A DNA stretch of 46,126 nt from Bacteroidota bacterium (GCA_009786185.1 WQTS01000144.1:1-46126); one strand, 5' to 3'. Counted from the first letter of the stretch, positions 1-9,111 are shown. A program made the numbers and translations. Notes: generated by a model from the letters alone, not told the origin.

Positions 1-54
1 TTTATATCAGTATTTAAGTATTAACCTGTAAACTTTTTTTAGGACGGGTCAGGT

Positions 55-101
55 TTGCTACTAAGGTTGTTTTATTGTTTGATAAGGTGAAAATAAGGTT
101 T
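55..101 (+). repeat. Solo copy of the 48-bp REP/MITE-like arm
   Basis: This 47-bp stretch begins TTGCTACTAAGG and ends with AAGGTGAAAATAAGGTTT. It is a diverged copy of the arm that occurs twice, inverted and perfect, at 9228-9275 and 9491-9538; by eye it differs by a few substitutions and one single-base indel. No partner arm is visible here. It could be a solitary repeat lying downstream of the minus-strand gene that ends at 132, or the right end of a second element that starts beyond the window. Confidence 0.75.
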
Positions 102-141
102 CACTCCTTTCTGCCTTCTCCTTTCTCCCTTTTACCCCTCG
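101..141. repeat. Polypyrimidine/polypurine tract after a gene end
   Basis: The plus strand is almost pure pyrimidine with CTCC and TTCTCC motifs; read on minus it is AAAGGGAGAAAGGAGAAGG-like. The same GGAGAA/AAAGGAGA style of sequence occurs inside the Arg-rich tail of the pseudouridine synthase gene near 35770-35830. It overlaps the last codons of the minus-strand gene ending at 132. It is a low-complexity repeat of uncertain function. Confidence 0.4.
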
Positions 142-722
142 CTTCTAACCAAATGCTCCCACCTCATATACGCCGTTTTGCTGATATTGAAAAGCATGTT
201 GTAAAATATGCGCGCCCAATAAGATTTGATGTTAAATCCGCTGGGAGATTCCACAAATTTTTCACAAAATACCAATTCTTTAGTATCATTTTTGAGCACA
301 ACCACCCAAACTGAGCCTTTTTTTATAATATTGTCGAATGATTCTACCATAAAAAAAAGAGAATATTTTGAATGGACAGGGAAAGTTGCCTGCCGAATAT
401 AATGCACAATAATATCTTCATTTAAAAGGTTTTCCATACGCACAAACTCTCGAATGGGCATATCTCCTTTATACAGTTTGTTCTGCTTTTTTACAAAAGA
501 TAAATCAAAATGAACCACCGGTTTTCTAAAAGCCACGCGAATATCATATTTTTTCTGGTCGGAAATAATCAACGCATTCCATTCATTAAAATAGAGTTGC
601 AACACATCGTTGGGCATGTCAAAACCTTTCTTCGTAAAGGTAGCTTTTGAGAAATCTATGCCTAACCATGTTACCTCTCGTTCTTTGAGAAAATCCGGAA
701 AAAGTTCCTTGTTTATATACAC
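132..722 (-). CDS. Conserved Bacteroidota hypothetical protein (VTWLGIDFS family)
   Basis: 196 residues; function not recognised. The N-terminal motif VTWLGIDFSKA (residues 18-28), a central KKYDI segment and a C-terminal part with ESPSGFNIKSYW resemble a family of Bacteroidota proteins that usually carry a secretion signal and a VTYLGLDFS-like motif; this is recall of the family pattern, not a search. No signal peptide is visible, and residues before the motif are hydrophilic. The start is GTG at 720-722, overlapping the last 10 bp of the upstream PLP-enzyme gene, which suggests translational coupling; the next Met is at residue 36, beyond the conserved motif, so GTG is preferred. The product may be cytoplasmic or have lost its export signal. 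Confidence 0.7.
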   Translation of the reverse strand: MYINKELFPDFLKEREVTWLGIDFSKATFTKKGFDMPNDVLQLYFNEWNALIISDQKKYDIRVAFRKPVVHFDLSFVKKQNKLYKGDMPIREFVRMENLLNEDIIVHYIRQATFPVHSKYSLFFMVESFDNIIKKGSVWVVVLKNDTKELVFCEKFVESPSGFNIKSYWARIFYNMLFNISKTAYMRWEHLVRSEG

Positions 723-1894
723 TTACGCAATGCTTGATCTAAATCTGCTATAATATCGTTTACGTCTTCAATACCTACTGCAAAACGCACCAATCCGTCG
801 GTAATGCCGCCTGTTAAGCGCGCTTCTTTCGTCATTTTGGAATGGGTCATGGAAGCAGGGTGCGACATCAACGACTCTACGCCACCTAATGACACAGCTA
901 ATAATATCAATCGAATATTATTCATCAACGTTTCTCCGGCTTCAACGCCGCCTTTCAATTCAAAACTGATGAGCGAGCCGGGACCATCCATCTGCTTTTT
1001 TCCTAATTCATATTGAGGATGCGAAGGTAATCCGGGATAAGCCACTGAGGCTACGGCAGGATGTTTTTCTAACCACTCGGCAATGATTTGCGCATTTTCC
1101 TGTTGTTTTTTTACACGCAAAGACAATGTTTTTACCCCGCGAATCACCATATAGGCTTGCGTTGGATCCATGTTACATCCCATATTAATCATGGTGGGGC
1201 GTATAATTTTATCTAACGCTTCTGTTTTCGACATAATGGCGCCGGCAACAATATCGGCGTGCCCGTTAATGAATTTTGTCATGGAATGGAGCACTACATC
1301 CGCGCCCAAATCCAACGGACGTTGCAACACAGGTGTGCAAAAAGTATTGTCCACTACAAGTAAAATATTGTGTTGGTGTGCAATTTCAGCCGCTGCTTTT
1401 AAATCCGTAATTGCAATGGTTGGGTTGGTAGGAGTCTCAATATAAAGCATTTTCGTATTGGGACGAATCGCTTTTTTAATATTCTCAATATTTGTAGTAT
1501 CAATGTAGGTGTATTCTACGCCAAAGCGCGCCCAATATTTTTCGATCACCACGCGCGAAGGTCCGTAAACGGCATCGGTAGAAACGATGTGGTCTCCTGC
1601 ACTTAAAAATGCCATGTAAACAGTGTTTACGGCAGCCATTCCGCTGGAGGTTACCACGCATTTGGCAGCATTTTCTAATTGTGCCAACGTTTTTTCTAAA
1701 GCGTTAATCGTTGGGTTGTTAATACGTGTGTAAATAAATCCGGGATCTTCGCCGGCAAAACAGGCTGCTCCGTGCGCCGCATTTCTAAATTTGAATGTAC
1801 TTGCTTGATAAATAGGCGTAACTGCCGCACCAAAAGGCTCCTGCACATCAGAACCGTGAATTAAAATCGTGTCTAAGTGTAAATTTTCTGTCAT
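713..1894 (-). CDS. Cys/Met metabolism PLP-dependent enzyme (cystathionine gamma-synthase/lyase or methionine gamma-lyase type)
   Basis: 393 residues, the normal length of the Cys_Met_Meta_PP family, fold type I PLP enzymes acting on sulfur amino acids in the cytoplasm. Visible hallmarks are YTRINNPT (R57), SSGMAA at 83-88, VVDNTF with D182, and HSMTKFINGHADIVAG in which K207 should form the Schiff base with PLP. The segment VYGPSRV (109-115) has Pro where methionine gamma-lyases carry their functional Cys, so gamma-synthase, gamma-lyase or O-acetylhomoserine sulfhydrylase activity is at least as likely as methionine gamma-lyase. It is transcribed away from the AraC-type gene and overlaps the next minus-strand gene by 10 bp. 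Family is certain, substrate is not. Confidence 0.9.
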   Translation of the reverse strand: MTENLHLDTILIHGSDVQEPFGAAVTPIYQASTFKFRNAAHGAACFAGEDPGFIYTRINNPTINALEKTLAQLENAAKCVVTSSGMAAVNTVYMAFLSAGDHIVSTDAVYGPSRVVIEKYWARFGVEYTYIDTTNIENIKKAIRPNTKMLYIETPTNPTIAITDLKAAAEIAHQHNILLVVDNTFCTPVLQRPLDLGADVVLHSMTKFINGHADIVAGAIMSKTEALDKIIRPTMINMGCNMDPTQAYMVIRGVKTLSLRVKKQQENAQIIAEWLEKHPAVASVAYPGLPSHPQYELGKKQMDGPGSLISFELKGGVEAGETLMNNIRLILLAVSLGGVESLMSHPASMTHSKMTKEARLTGGITDGLVRFAVGIEDVNDIIADLDQALRKCI

Positions 1895-2047
1895 TATGTT
1901 ACAATTGAATTTAAGTTTAAGATTTTTTTATATTATTTAAATAACATATTTCTTTCGTTCTTATTGTTAATGGGTGAAGAAAAATGGGAAATCTCTTGTA
2001 TCTCCATTCTCTAGTCTGTGATTTCGTTTCCTAAAAATAATTTTTCT

Positions 2048-2070
2048 TTATTTTGCCGTTTGTTATTTTG
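2048..2070 (+). promoter_or_regulatory. Possible -7 boxes for the TPR/AraC gene
   Basis: Two TTATTTTG octamers (2048-2055 and 2063-2070) match the Bacteroidota -7 consensus TAnnTTTG at all but one position, 56-78 bp before the ATG. The remainder of the 231-bp divergent gap shows no riboswitch or RNA gene. I see no convincing -33 box. Confidence 0.3.
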
Positions 2071-2125
2071 AAAAACTTATATCCCTTAAAAAACGATTTT
2101 TATAATGTATTAAAAAATATGCACC

Positions 2126-3733
2126 ATGTTAAAAAAAACTCTTCTTATCTTTCTTTTTCCTCTTGTAGTTGTTTCCGCACAACATTATTCTCCCAATGCA
2201 TCTCACAGGGATGAAAGGATTGCCAATTATCAACAACTTTCATCGCAACAGCTCCTTGATACTGCCAATTATTATTTTAACAAAAATTTATTTGAAACAG
2301 CTTTGGTTTGTTATAACTTGCTTATCAACACCCATACAAAATCTTCCGATTTGGAACATCAGAAAAGAATCGTTGAGGCATTGCATAAATCAGCTGGAAT
2401 CCATTATTTTATGTGTGACTACCGCACCGCTTATGAACTTTACATTAAAGCATTGCTGCTGTGTGAAAAAATCGAATATAAACCCTACGAAACAAGAATC
2501 TATAATAACATCGGTAATATATATTATCGTTTCAATAAATTTGATATTGCAAAATACTATTATACAAAAGCATTATCGTTGTGTCAGGATAGCACGGTTT
2601 TGCTTATCATATTAAATAATTTGGGGTCTGTTGAATTGGAAAACAATGAAATTGACAGCGCTTTCCATTTTCTAAATAAAGCATTGCGAATCTGCAACCA
2701 ATATCCGGATGCATATTCACACGACATACTGCGTAATATTGCAACATGTTACCAAAAAAGAAAACTTTACGATTCTGCATATCATTACTATCATTTATCT
2801 TTGGAAGAATTAAAAAGAATTAAAATACCGGGCAAAGAAAGTGAAGCTGAAAACTTATCAGATCTAGGAAAATTGTTTTTCGAAATCAATAAACCCGATT
2901 CTGCTTTACATTATATCGGTTTGTCGAATATTATTGCAGAAGAAAATAATTTTTCAAGAATTTTAGCGGATAATTATCTTACGCTATCAAAAAAAGAAGA
3001 GACTAAAGGAAATATAAAGAAAGCCTTTGAGTATTATAAGGTATATGCCAATCTGAAAAATTCGATATTCAGCAACGACATATTCGGAGACATCAACCAA
3101 TTACAGCGCATGTATGAGGTTGCGAAAACAAATCAAGAAATTGAACAGTTAGTTATTGAAAAGCAGATTAAAGAGCGTACCATTCATTTACATAGAATTA
3201 TTGTATTTGTAATATTATGTATTTTGTTGTTGGTAACCGGTGGGCTGTTGTATATTTATTTTCAAAAGAGAAATCTAAATAAGGCTTACAAAATATTGGT
3301 TGAAAAGAACATGAAAATTATTGAACTTCAAGAAAAAGAGTCTGAAAAAAATACAAAAAGTGCGCTCCCCGATAATATACAAGATGAACTCTTGGACAAA
3401 ATTTTAACTGTTATGGAAGATACCTCAATGATTTGCGATACGGAATTCTCATTAGATAAAATGGCAGAGTTGATACAGTCTAACCACGCTTATGTTTCTC
3501 AAGTTATTAACACTGCTTTAAAGAAAAATTTTCGTTCGTTTTTAAACAGTTACAGAATACAGGAAGCACAACGATTATTAGCCTCCGACGTCGCTCAAAA
3601 ATATACCATTGAAACCATTGCGCTTAATGTAGGTTTTAAATCGCAGACTGCGTTTCGAGAAGCTTTTAAAGAACAGACAGGCGTAAATCCCTATTTCTAC
3701 TTGAAATCAATGCGGGAGAAATTTGATACATAA
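2126..3733 (+). CDS. Membrane-anchored TPR sensor with AraC-type DNA-binding domain
   Basis: 535 residues. An N-terminal signal sequence (MLKKTLLIFLFPLVVVSAQ) is followed by tetratricopeptide-like helices (about 35-335; repeated AxxYYxKALxLC and YNNIGNIYY patterns). One strong transmembrane helix (about 352-378) precedes a short coiled-coil-like linker and a C-terminal AraC/XylS helix-turn-helix pair (about 425-530) with YRIQEAQRLL and IALNVGFKSQTAFREAFKEQTGVNP. The layout predicts periplasmic TPRs and a cytoplasmic DNA-binding end, a one-component sensor common in Bacteroidota. The stop is immediately followed by the leader of the giant surface protein gene, whose repeated TGTCAT half-sites are plausible targets. 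The signal it senses is unknown. Confidence 0.9.
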   Translation: MLKKTLLIFLFPLVVVSAQHYSPNASHRDERIANYQQLSSQQLLDTANYYFNKNLFETALVCYNLLINTHTKSSDLEHQKRIVEALHKSAGIHYFMCDYRTAYELYIKALLLCEKIEYKPYETRIYNNIGNIYYRFNKFDIAKYYYTKALSLCQDSTVLLIILNNLGSVELENNEIDSAFHFLNKALRICNQYPDAYSHDILRNIATCYQKRKLYDSAYHYYHLSLEELKRIKIPGKESEAENLSDLGKLFFEINKPDSALHYIGLSNIIAEENNFSRILADNYLTLSKKEETKGNIKKAFEYYKVYANLKNSIFSNDIFGDINQLQRMYEVAKTNQEIEQLVIEKQIKERTIHLHRIIVFVILCILLLVTGGLLYIYFQKRNLNKAYKILVEKNMKIIELQEKESEKNTKSALPDNIQDELLDKILTVMEDTSMICDTEFSLDKMAELIQSNHAYVSQVINTALKKNFRSFLNSYRIQEAQRLLASDVAQKYTIETIALNVGFKSQTAFREAFKEQTGVNPYFYLKSMREKFDT

Positions 3734-3736
3734 AAA

Positions 3737-3776
3737 TGTCATCTTCATAAAAAATGTCATTATTATAAATATGACA
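3737..3776. promoter_or_regulatory. Candidate operator: three TGTCAT half-sites
   Basis: TGTCAT occurs directly at 3737-3742 and 3755-3760 (18 bp apart, both preceded by AAAA) and inverted as ATGACA at 3771-3776, forming a dyad with a 10-bp spacer. The second copy of the leader keeps the dyad as TGTCAT (9654-9659) and ATGGCA (9670-9675). Direct repeats about two helical turns apart suit AraC-family proteins, and such a gene ends four bases upstream. Binding is inferred, not shown. Confidence 0.4.
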
Positions 3777-3805
3777 AAGAAGGAGGTTAGGTAGCCTCCT
3801 TCTTT
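3776..3805 (+). terminator. Perfect 11-bp hairpin after the regulator gene
   Basis: AAAGAAGGAGG (3776-3786) pairs perfectly with CCTCCTTCTTT (3795-3805) around an 8-nt loop, 43 bp after the regulator stop and followed by ATTTTAG. It would serve as a Rho-independent terminator for the regulator gene. A weaker version (9675-9704) lies in the second leader copy, where no gene needs terminating nearby, so the hairpin may also be part of the control cassette. Confidence 0.6.
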
Positions 3806-3867
3806 ATTTTAGCTTTTCTATTTTCGCCACGTTAATTCAATAACTAATTCAAAAAATTATACTTGTT

Positions 3868-6800
3868 ATGAAAAAAAATTACACAAAATTTGTTTGGGGA
3901 TTATTTGGTTTACTTTTTTTGGTAACCCCTTTTAATGTAAAAGCAGATGATGGTCCTACATTGGCAAGCACCATCAACACCTACGGCGCAGGTGGCGGCA
4001 CAGGCGGCGCATTAAACGCAGTTTGGAATGCGGGAACATCTACCGTTACCGTAACCAATACAAGCGGAACGCCTATTACCGGCGCCACTCAAACACTAAC
4101 GCTTAATATTGACGAGGGCGTTATAGTGCTTTGGACGGCATCGCTCACCGGAAGCACAAATCCCAATTCTTCCACAATAATAGCCATTACAGGAGGAGGC
4201 GCTTTTGAAATGACCGGCGGTTTAGTTAGTCAAACCGGCGAAGGCAGAGCCATAAATTTCGGTGGCACCGGCGCACTTAATATCTTTGGAGGAACAGTAA
4301 AAAGCAATACAGGAGTTGCTGTATGGCACGTTCAATGGGGGCTTACTACTGTTACTGAAGTTGACAAAGTAAACCATCCCTTACTGATTACTTCCGCCGC
4401 ACAGGATGGATCTATTATGGTGGCCAATAACGGCACAGAAAACACGGTGCGCTTAGTTATTACAAGCGGCACCATAACCAATACGCAAGACGGCATGTTC
4501 CCTTCGGCTGTCAATAACAATTCGAATGGCATCGTAAATATAACCGGTGGCACAATTTCTACATTACGCGGCGCTGCCGTGAGAAGCAATAGAGATGGGC
4601 TTGTTCATATCTCTGAAGCCGACAAAATAAACAATCCTACGTTGATTTTCGCCAATGAGGCTTCTATGTGGGGAGGAGCTCTTTTTATTGAAGGAGGTAG
4701 TCAAGCCAACGTGCGAGCAATTATCACCGGAGGTACATTAGAAGAAAGATTTACTGGCAATAACAACGGATACGCAATACGCAATCAGTCTATAGGCAAT
4801 ATTGAAATTTCCGGCGGCACTATCAGAGGTTTGGGTGGCGGAGCAATATACAACGGACAGCGAGGTTGTATAATAATTTCCGAAACCGACAAAATAAACC
4901 AGCCTACCATCATTACTTCAGTGGGCAACGATGTATTCAGAGGAACCATTAGATTGAACAATTCAGGCTTTGAAACCGAACCCCGTTTGGTTATGACCGG
5001 CGGGCTCGTGGAAAACACCGCTGTTAATAATGCAAATGATGCCAATGCGATTGGTAATGCTTCGTGGGGTGCGGTGAATATTTCCGGAGGAACGGTGAAA
5101 GCCGCAGCAGGGTGTGCCATCCTAAACGACAGACAAGGCGTAGTTACCATTTCCGAACCTGATAAAAACAATCCTACCTTAATTACTTGCGCCAGCACAC
5201 ATGGAGACAGAGGAGCGATTCTTTTGGAAACTACCGGCAGTGAAACTGCTCCGAGATTAATTATCACGGGGGGGACTATTGTAAACGCAGCAAACAACAC
5301 AAACGCCAGAGCCATTCGCAGTTTCTCTTACGGCGCGATAAATATTTTTGGGGGAACCATAAAAGCGACTTTGGGTTCGGCAATTGTAACTAATTCCAGA
5401 AGCACGATGACCATTTCCGAAACCGACCCCATAAACCAACCTTTACGCATTACTTCTGCGAATGAAGAAGGACACAGGGGAACCATCTTTTTAGATTGGG
5501 GATTCGGAACAGAAGCCGAAACCCCATTGACCCTCTTGGGCGGTATCGTAGAAAATACGTCTAGTAATGCAAACGGCAGAACCATTCAAAACTTTTCGGC
5601 AGGCAACATTAATATAAACGGAGGACTGGTGTATAATACTTTCGGTACAGGTATTGTAACTACCGATGCAAATTCAGTGGTAACGGTGGGCGGTACAGGA
5701 ACCGTATTTGCATACGGAAATCAGCTCAGCGATGTAATCAGCAATAGCAGTTTTACCGCTCCTGTTGAAGACGGCGTGGTTTTAGCGTGGAATCAATCTG
5801 CCGGTAATACCGAATATATTTTTGGAAGCGATGAGGACATTTTCTCTCTACCGGTAGATATTGCAGAATGGTATCTGATAAACGACGCAAGTGGTATTTA
5901 TTATACGAAAGGCGCTAACGAAAGATTTATTGAAATTGCAGGTGTAACGGTAGATGCTGCCGGAGTGCCGCCCACCATTCTCACCGCCACTTTGCCCAAC
6001 GGAGTGGTAGGAATGCCATACAACGCAACATTAATTGTTACAGGGGATACGCCTATAGCTTGGTCGGTAGAAAGCGGTACTTTCCCTAACGGGCTAACTT
6101 TGTCCCCCGGAGGAGTTATTTCAGGCACACCAACTCAAGAAAACACATTCACTTTTACTCTAAAAGCAGAAAACAGCGCAGGCAGCGACACTAAGGCGCT
6201 TGCCATTGATGTTTTATTTAAAGTCCCACCAACGATTACAACAACTACACTCCCAAATGGATTGGCAGGAACGGAGTACAATGCAACTCTCACAGCCACG
6301 GGAGATGCGCCGATTGTGTGGTCGCTTGTTGCATCGTCTTTACCTAATGGGTTATCCCTTTCGGAAAATGGAGTTATTTCAGGCACGCCTACCGAAGGGG
6401 GAGTTTTCACACTCAACATAGAAGCAGAAAATGAAGGTGGTTCAGTCACAAAGGAATTGAACCTGATTGTTATTGATTGCGCCATTGGAGTTACTACCTT
6501 TCCGCTTCAAGAAGGATTTGAAAATAATGGACCCAATATTCCCGTATGCTGGTCACAGATACATGAAAGCGGGTATCCCGATTTCTGGACCATTCAAGCG
6601 CATGTAAACCCTGTGTTACCAAACGGGGGTACATTTAGAGCGCGCTATTGGGGAAATACCGGCATTACCAAATTAGTAACCCCGAAGTTAGATTTAAGTT
6701 CAATCGAATTTCCGCGTTTGAAATTTTGGCACTTAATGCCGGAATTCTTTTATCAGCAGCTAAATCAAGATGAACTGCATATATATTATAAAAACTCTTC

Positions 6801-9096
6801 CGGTGGGAATTGGATTTTATTAGAGTCATATACAACAAATGTTGAATTTTTTTGGATAGAACGTGAAATCCTGCTTCCTAATAAATCGAACGATTATTAT
6901 ATTGCCTTTGAAGCACATGGACATTTTGGGGGAGGAGTTTATTTAGATAACATTACTGTTGAGAATTTCGAACTTTACGGAGCCCCCGCGTCTGTTTCCA
7001 ATTTAGCCATTTCATCTTCGGGAACCAATACGGCGAATATAAGCTGGACAAATCCAACTTTGAATCAGGGAGGAGAGTCGCTAACTCAGTTAACAAGTGT
7101 AAAAATTTATGTAAATAATGGAACTACTCCTATTTATACCAATAACGCTCCTGTAATAGGCGGCAACGACAGTTTCACGCATACCATCACAACGCAGGGA
7201 GTAGTGAATACATACACCGTTATTGCGGAGAACACAATCGGTGGCGGTCAGGTAAACAAATTTTATGTACACAACTTCCCATGGACGGAGGGGTTTAATG
7301 AGCCGACAGTTCCGGCATACTGGACTCAAGACATTGTTCATGGTAGAGATGTTTGGCAAATTGAAATGGGACATGTACGCTACTGGGGCGACGGAGGTAT
7401 TGCAAAACTGATCACCCCTCAATTAAACGTTGGTTCATTAGAAAACCCTGCATTGAAATTCAAGTTTCAACAACAATTCTCCGGTTCCGGACAAAATGAA
7501 ATGTATGTGTATTATAAAAACTCAATAAACGGAACATGGAATGTGCTTAGTTATTACGGGAACGTAGAAAATTGGACTGAGATGGTAATTCCGCTACCGG
7601 AAAAGTCTGACGATTACTACATCGCATTCGAAGCGCACGGGCACTTTGGCTGGTCAACCCGTTTAGATGATATTACCATTGAAAACTCTACACTTACTTT
7701 CGATCCGCCGGTAATAACGACAGAGAGTTTACCTGCCGGAATTGTGGGAGAAGTTTACAGTACAGCACTTACTGCCACCGGCTTTACACCGATAACATGG
7801 AGTATGGCAAGCGGTAGTTTGCCCTCCGGCCTGTCGTTGAATGCAACTACCGGAGTTATTTCAGGAATGGCTACCACCGTAAATACCTATAACTTTACGG
7901 TAAAGGCAACCAATGCTATAGGGAATGATACAAAAGCGCTCAGTATTACTGTGGGGTATAACCATCCTCCTGTGACAGATCCTATTACTGCAACAGATAT
8001 GGGTGCAACGGCTAAGATAAACTGGGGCACTCCCGTTACGCCATCTGTAACTTTCCGTTTCGACAGCGGAACCGCGAACGGTCAATTGGGATTCAATGAT
8101 CCTTACCCTAATGGTGTTATGGGCTCTTGCCATAGAGTGGATGCGGAATTGACAAAGATACAATGGTTTTTAACCGACAATGCGCAACCTGTTGCCGAAC
8201 ATGTTAACATCTTTATCTTTGCATTAAACGAAAGCGGAATGCCAACAAATACCGTTATCTATTCAAAAACAATGGTACCAACAACAAATATGGCATGGAA
8301 CGAGTTTGAGTTCCCAAATCCGGTATCGGCTCCCAATGGATTTTTTATGGCGTTGAGTCGTCCTGTCGGTAACTTCTTATCACTTGGAACATCAAATCCG
8401 ACCTCCGGCTGGCCTTTCCAACCGCAAACGCATTTTTACAGTTCAGACTACACACAATATGGTTATACTGCCGTGGATGGCAATTTTACTATAAATTTCA
8501 TGCTTCGTGCGGTAGGTACTATTAATGGCAAAACCTCCCAATTCGGATATACTGTCGAAATGGGAACTGCCAATCCGGGCGAACAACCTGTGTTTACTAA
8601 ATCAACGCCTTTTGTAACAGAAGAACCCGCCGGAGAAAGTTCTAAAAACGTGCTTAGTTATACGGTTTTCAGGCTCATTCAAGGGCAACCCGAAACAAAC
8701 TGGACGATGCTTACAAGCAGTGAATCGGAACTTACTTATACGGATAACAATTGGAATACGCTGCCACCGGGCAATTATCAATGGGCGATAAAAGCAAACT
8801 ATACCACCGGACAATCTGAGGCTAAATTAACGAATGCATTAAACAGATTGAGTATCAATGAAAATGATTTAACAAATCCTGTTCTTTATCCAAATCCGTT
8901 TACAAATGAAATCTATGTAAATAATCCGGAAACAGTGAAAACTGTTCAAATTTTTAGCGCTATGGGACAAAAAATAGAGCATGTAACCTTTAACGGTAAA
9001 TCTATTAAGACGGATAACCTCAGTAGCGGTGTCTATTTTGTAACTATTGAAACATTGGTTGGTGATAAATTAACTCACAAGATGATAAAGAAATAA
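3868..9096 (+). CDS. Giant multidomain T9SS-secreted surface protein
   Basis: 1742 residues. A signal peptide (about 1-26) leads into a Gly/Thr-rich region to about residue 690 with some six units of beta-helix type, each carrying GGT(I/V) turns and a linker such as ISETDKINQPTIITS. Then come two putative-Ig (He_PIG) repeats (about 702-868, with NGLSLSENGVISGTP), a cleaved-adhesin/choice-of-anchor-J-like domain (870-1040, QEGFENNGPNIPVCW), a fibronectin III-like domain, a second adhesin domain (1134-1274), a third He_PIG (1278-1362), a further unassigned beta domain (about 1370-1550) and a T9SS type A sorting domain (1664-1742, YPNPFTNEIYV, GVYFVTI). The adhesin modules recall gingipain/hemagglutinin modules, so adhesion or glycan binding at the cell surface is likely. 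No catalytic motif was seen. Confidence 0.9.
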   Translation: MKKNYTKFVWGLFGLLFLVTPFNVKADDGPTLASTINTYGAGGGTGGALNAVWNAGTSTVTVTNTSGTPITGATQTLTLNIDEGVIVLWTASLTGSTNPNSSTIIAITGGGAFEMTGGLVSQTGEGRAINFGGTGALNIFGGTVKSNTGVAVWHVQWGLTTVTEVDKVNHPLLITSAAQDGSIMVANNGTENTVRLVITSGTITNTQDGMFPSAVNNNSNGIVNITGGTISTLRGAAVRSNRDGLVHISEADKINNPTLIFANEASMWGGALFIEGGSQANVRAIITGGTLEERFTGNNNGYAIRNQSIGNIEISGGTIRGLGGGAIYNGQRGCIIISETDKINQPTIITSVGNDVFRGTIRLNNSGFETEPRLVMTGGLVENTAVNNANDANAIGNASWGAVNISGGTVKAAAGCAILNDRQGVVTISEPDKNNPTLITCASTHGDRGAILLETTGSETAPRLIITGGTIVNAANNTNARAIRSFSYGAINIFGGTIKATLGSAIVTNSRSTMTISETDPINQPLRITSANEEGHRGTIFLDWGFGTEAETPLTLLGGIVENTSSNANGRTIQNFSAGNININGGLVYNTFGTGIVTTDANSVVTVGGTGTVFAYGNQLSDVISNSSFTAPVEDGVVLAWNQSAGNTEYIFGSDEDIFSLPVDIAEWYLINDASGIYYTKGANERFIEIAGVTVDAAGVPPTILTATLPNGVVGMPYNATLIVTGDTPIAWSVESGTFPNGLTLSPGGVISGTPTQENTFTFTLKAENSAGSDTKALAIDVLFKVPPTITTTTLPNGLAGTEYNATLTATGDAPIVWSLVASSLPNGLSLSENGVISGTPTEGGVFTLNIEAENEGGSVTKELNLIVIDCAIGVTTFPLQEGFENNGPNIPVCWSQIHESGYPDFWTIQAHVNPVLPNGGTFRARYWGNTGITKLVTPKLDLSSIEFPRLKFWHLMPEFFYQQLNQDELHIYYKNSSGGNWILLESYTTNVEFFWIEREILLPNKSNDYYIAFEAHGHFGGGVYLDNITVENFELYGAPASVSNLAISSSGTNTANISWTNPTLNQGGESLTQLTSVKIYVNNGTTPIYTNNAPVIGGNDSFTHTITTQGVVNTYTVIAENTIGGGQVNKFYVHNFPWTEGFNEPTVPAYWTQDIVHGRDVWQIEMGHVRYWGDGGIAKLITPQLNVGSLENPALKFKFQQQFSGSGQNEMYVYYKNSINGTWNVLSYYGNVENWTEMVIPLPEKSDDYYIAFEAHGHFGWSTRLDDITIENSTLTFDPPVITTESLPAGIVGEVYSTALTATGFTPITWSMASGSLPSGLSLNATTGVISGMATTVNTYNFTVKATNAIGNDTKALSITVGYNHPPVTDPITATDMGATAKINWGTPVTPSVTFRFDSGTANGQLGFNDPYPNGVMGSCHRVDAELTKIQWFLTDNAQPVAEHVNIFIFALNESGMPTNTVIYSKTMVPTTNMAWNEFEFPNPVSAPNGFFMALSRPVGNFLSLGTSNPTSGWPFQPQTHFYSSDYTQYGYTAVDGNFTINFMLRAVGTINGKTSQFGYTVEMGTANPGEQPVFTKSTPFVTEEPAGESSKNVLSYTVFRLIQGQPETNWTMLTSSESELTYTDNNWNTLPPGNYQWAIKANYTTGQSEAKLTNALNRLSINENDLTNPVLYPNPFTNEIYVNNPETVKTVQIFSAMGQKIEHVTFNGKSIKTDNLSSGVYFVTIETLVGDKLTHKMIKK

Positions 9097-9111
9097 ATTT
9101 TGGTTGATGAG

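Larger units (their letters stand above)
3732..3867 (+). promoter_or_regulatory. Leader cassette, copy 1 (shared with 9651-9773)
   Basis: From the AAATGTCATTATTATAAATATG segment onward this region aligns over roughly 115 bp with 9651-9773, upstream of the GH31 gene. Shared parts in order are the TGTCAT/ATGACA dyad, a purine-rich AAGGAG hairpin arm and its complement, a TTCTATTTT(C/T)GCC block that fits a -7 box (TATTTTCG, 3819-3826), and CGTTAATTCAAT. Two separate genes keeping the same leader points to duplicated control sequence. No clear -33 box. Confidence 0.65.

Noticed and set aside
1895..2125. SAM riboswitch upstream of the PLP enzyme
   Set aside because: No SAM-I or SAM-II type motif was visible on the minus strand of this AT-rich gap.
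4785..5315. 176-codon minus-strand frame opposite the giant surface protein
   Set aside because: A shadow of Gly/Thr/Asn-rich codons in the repeat region; no start context or domain.
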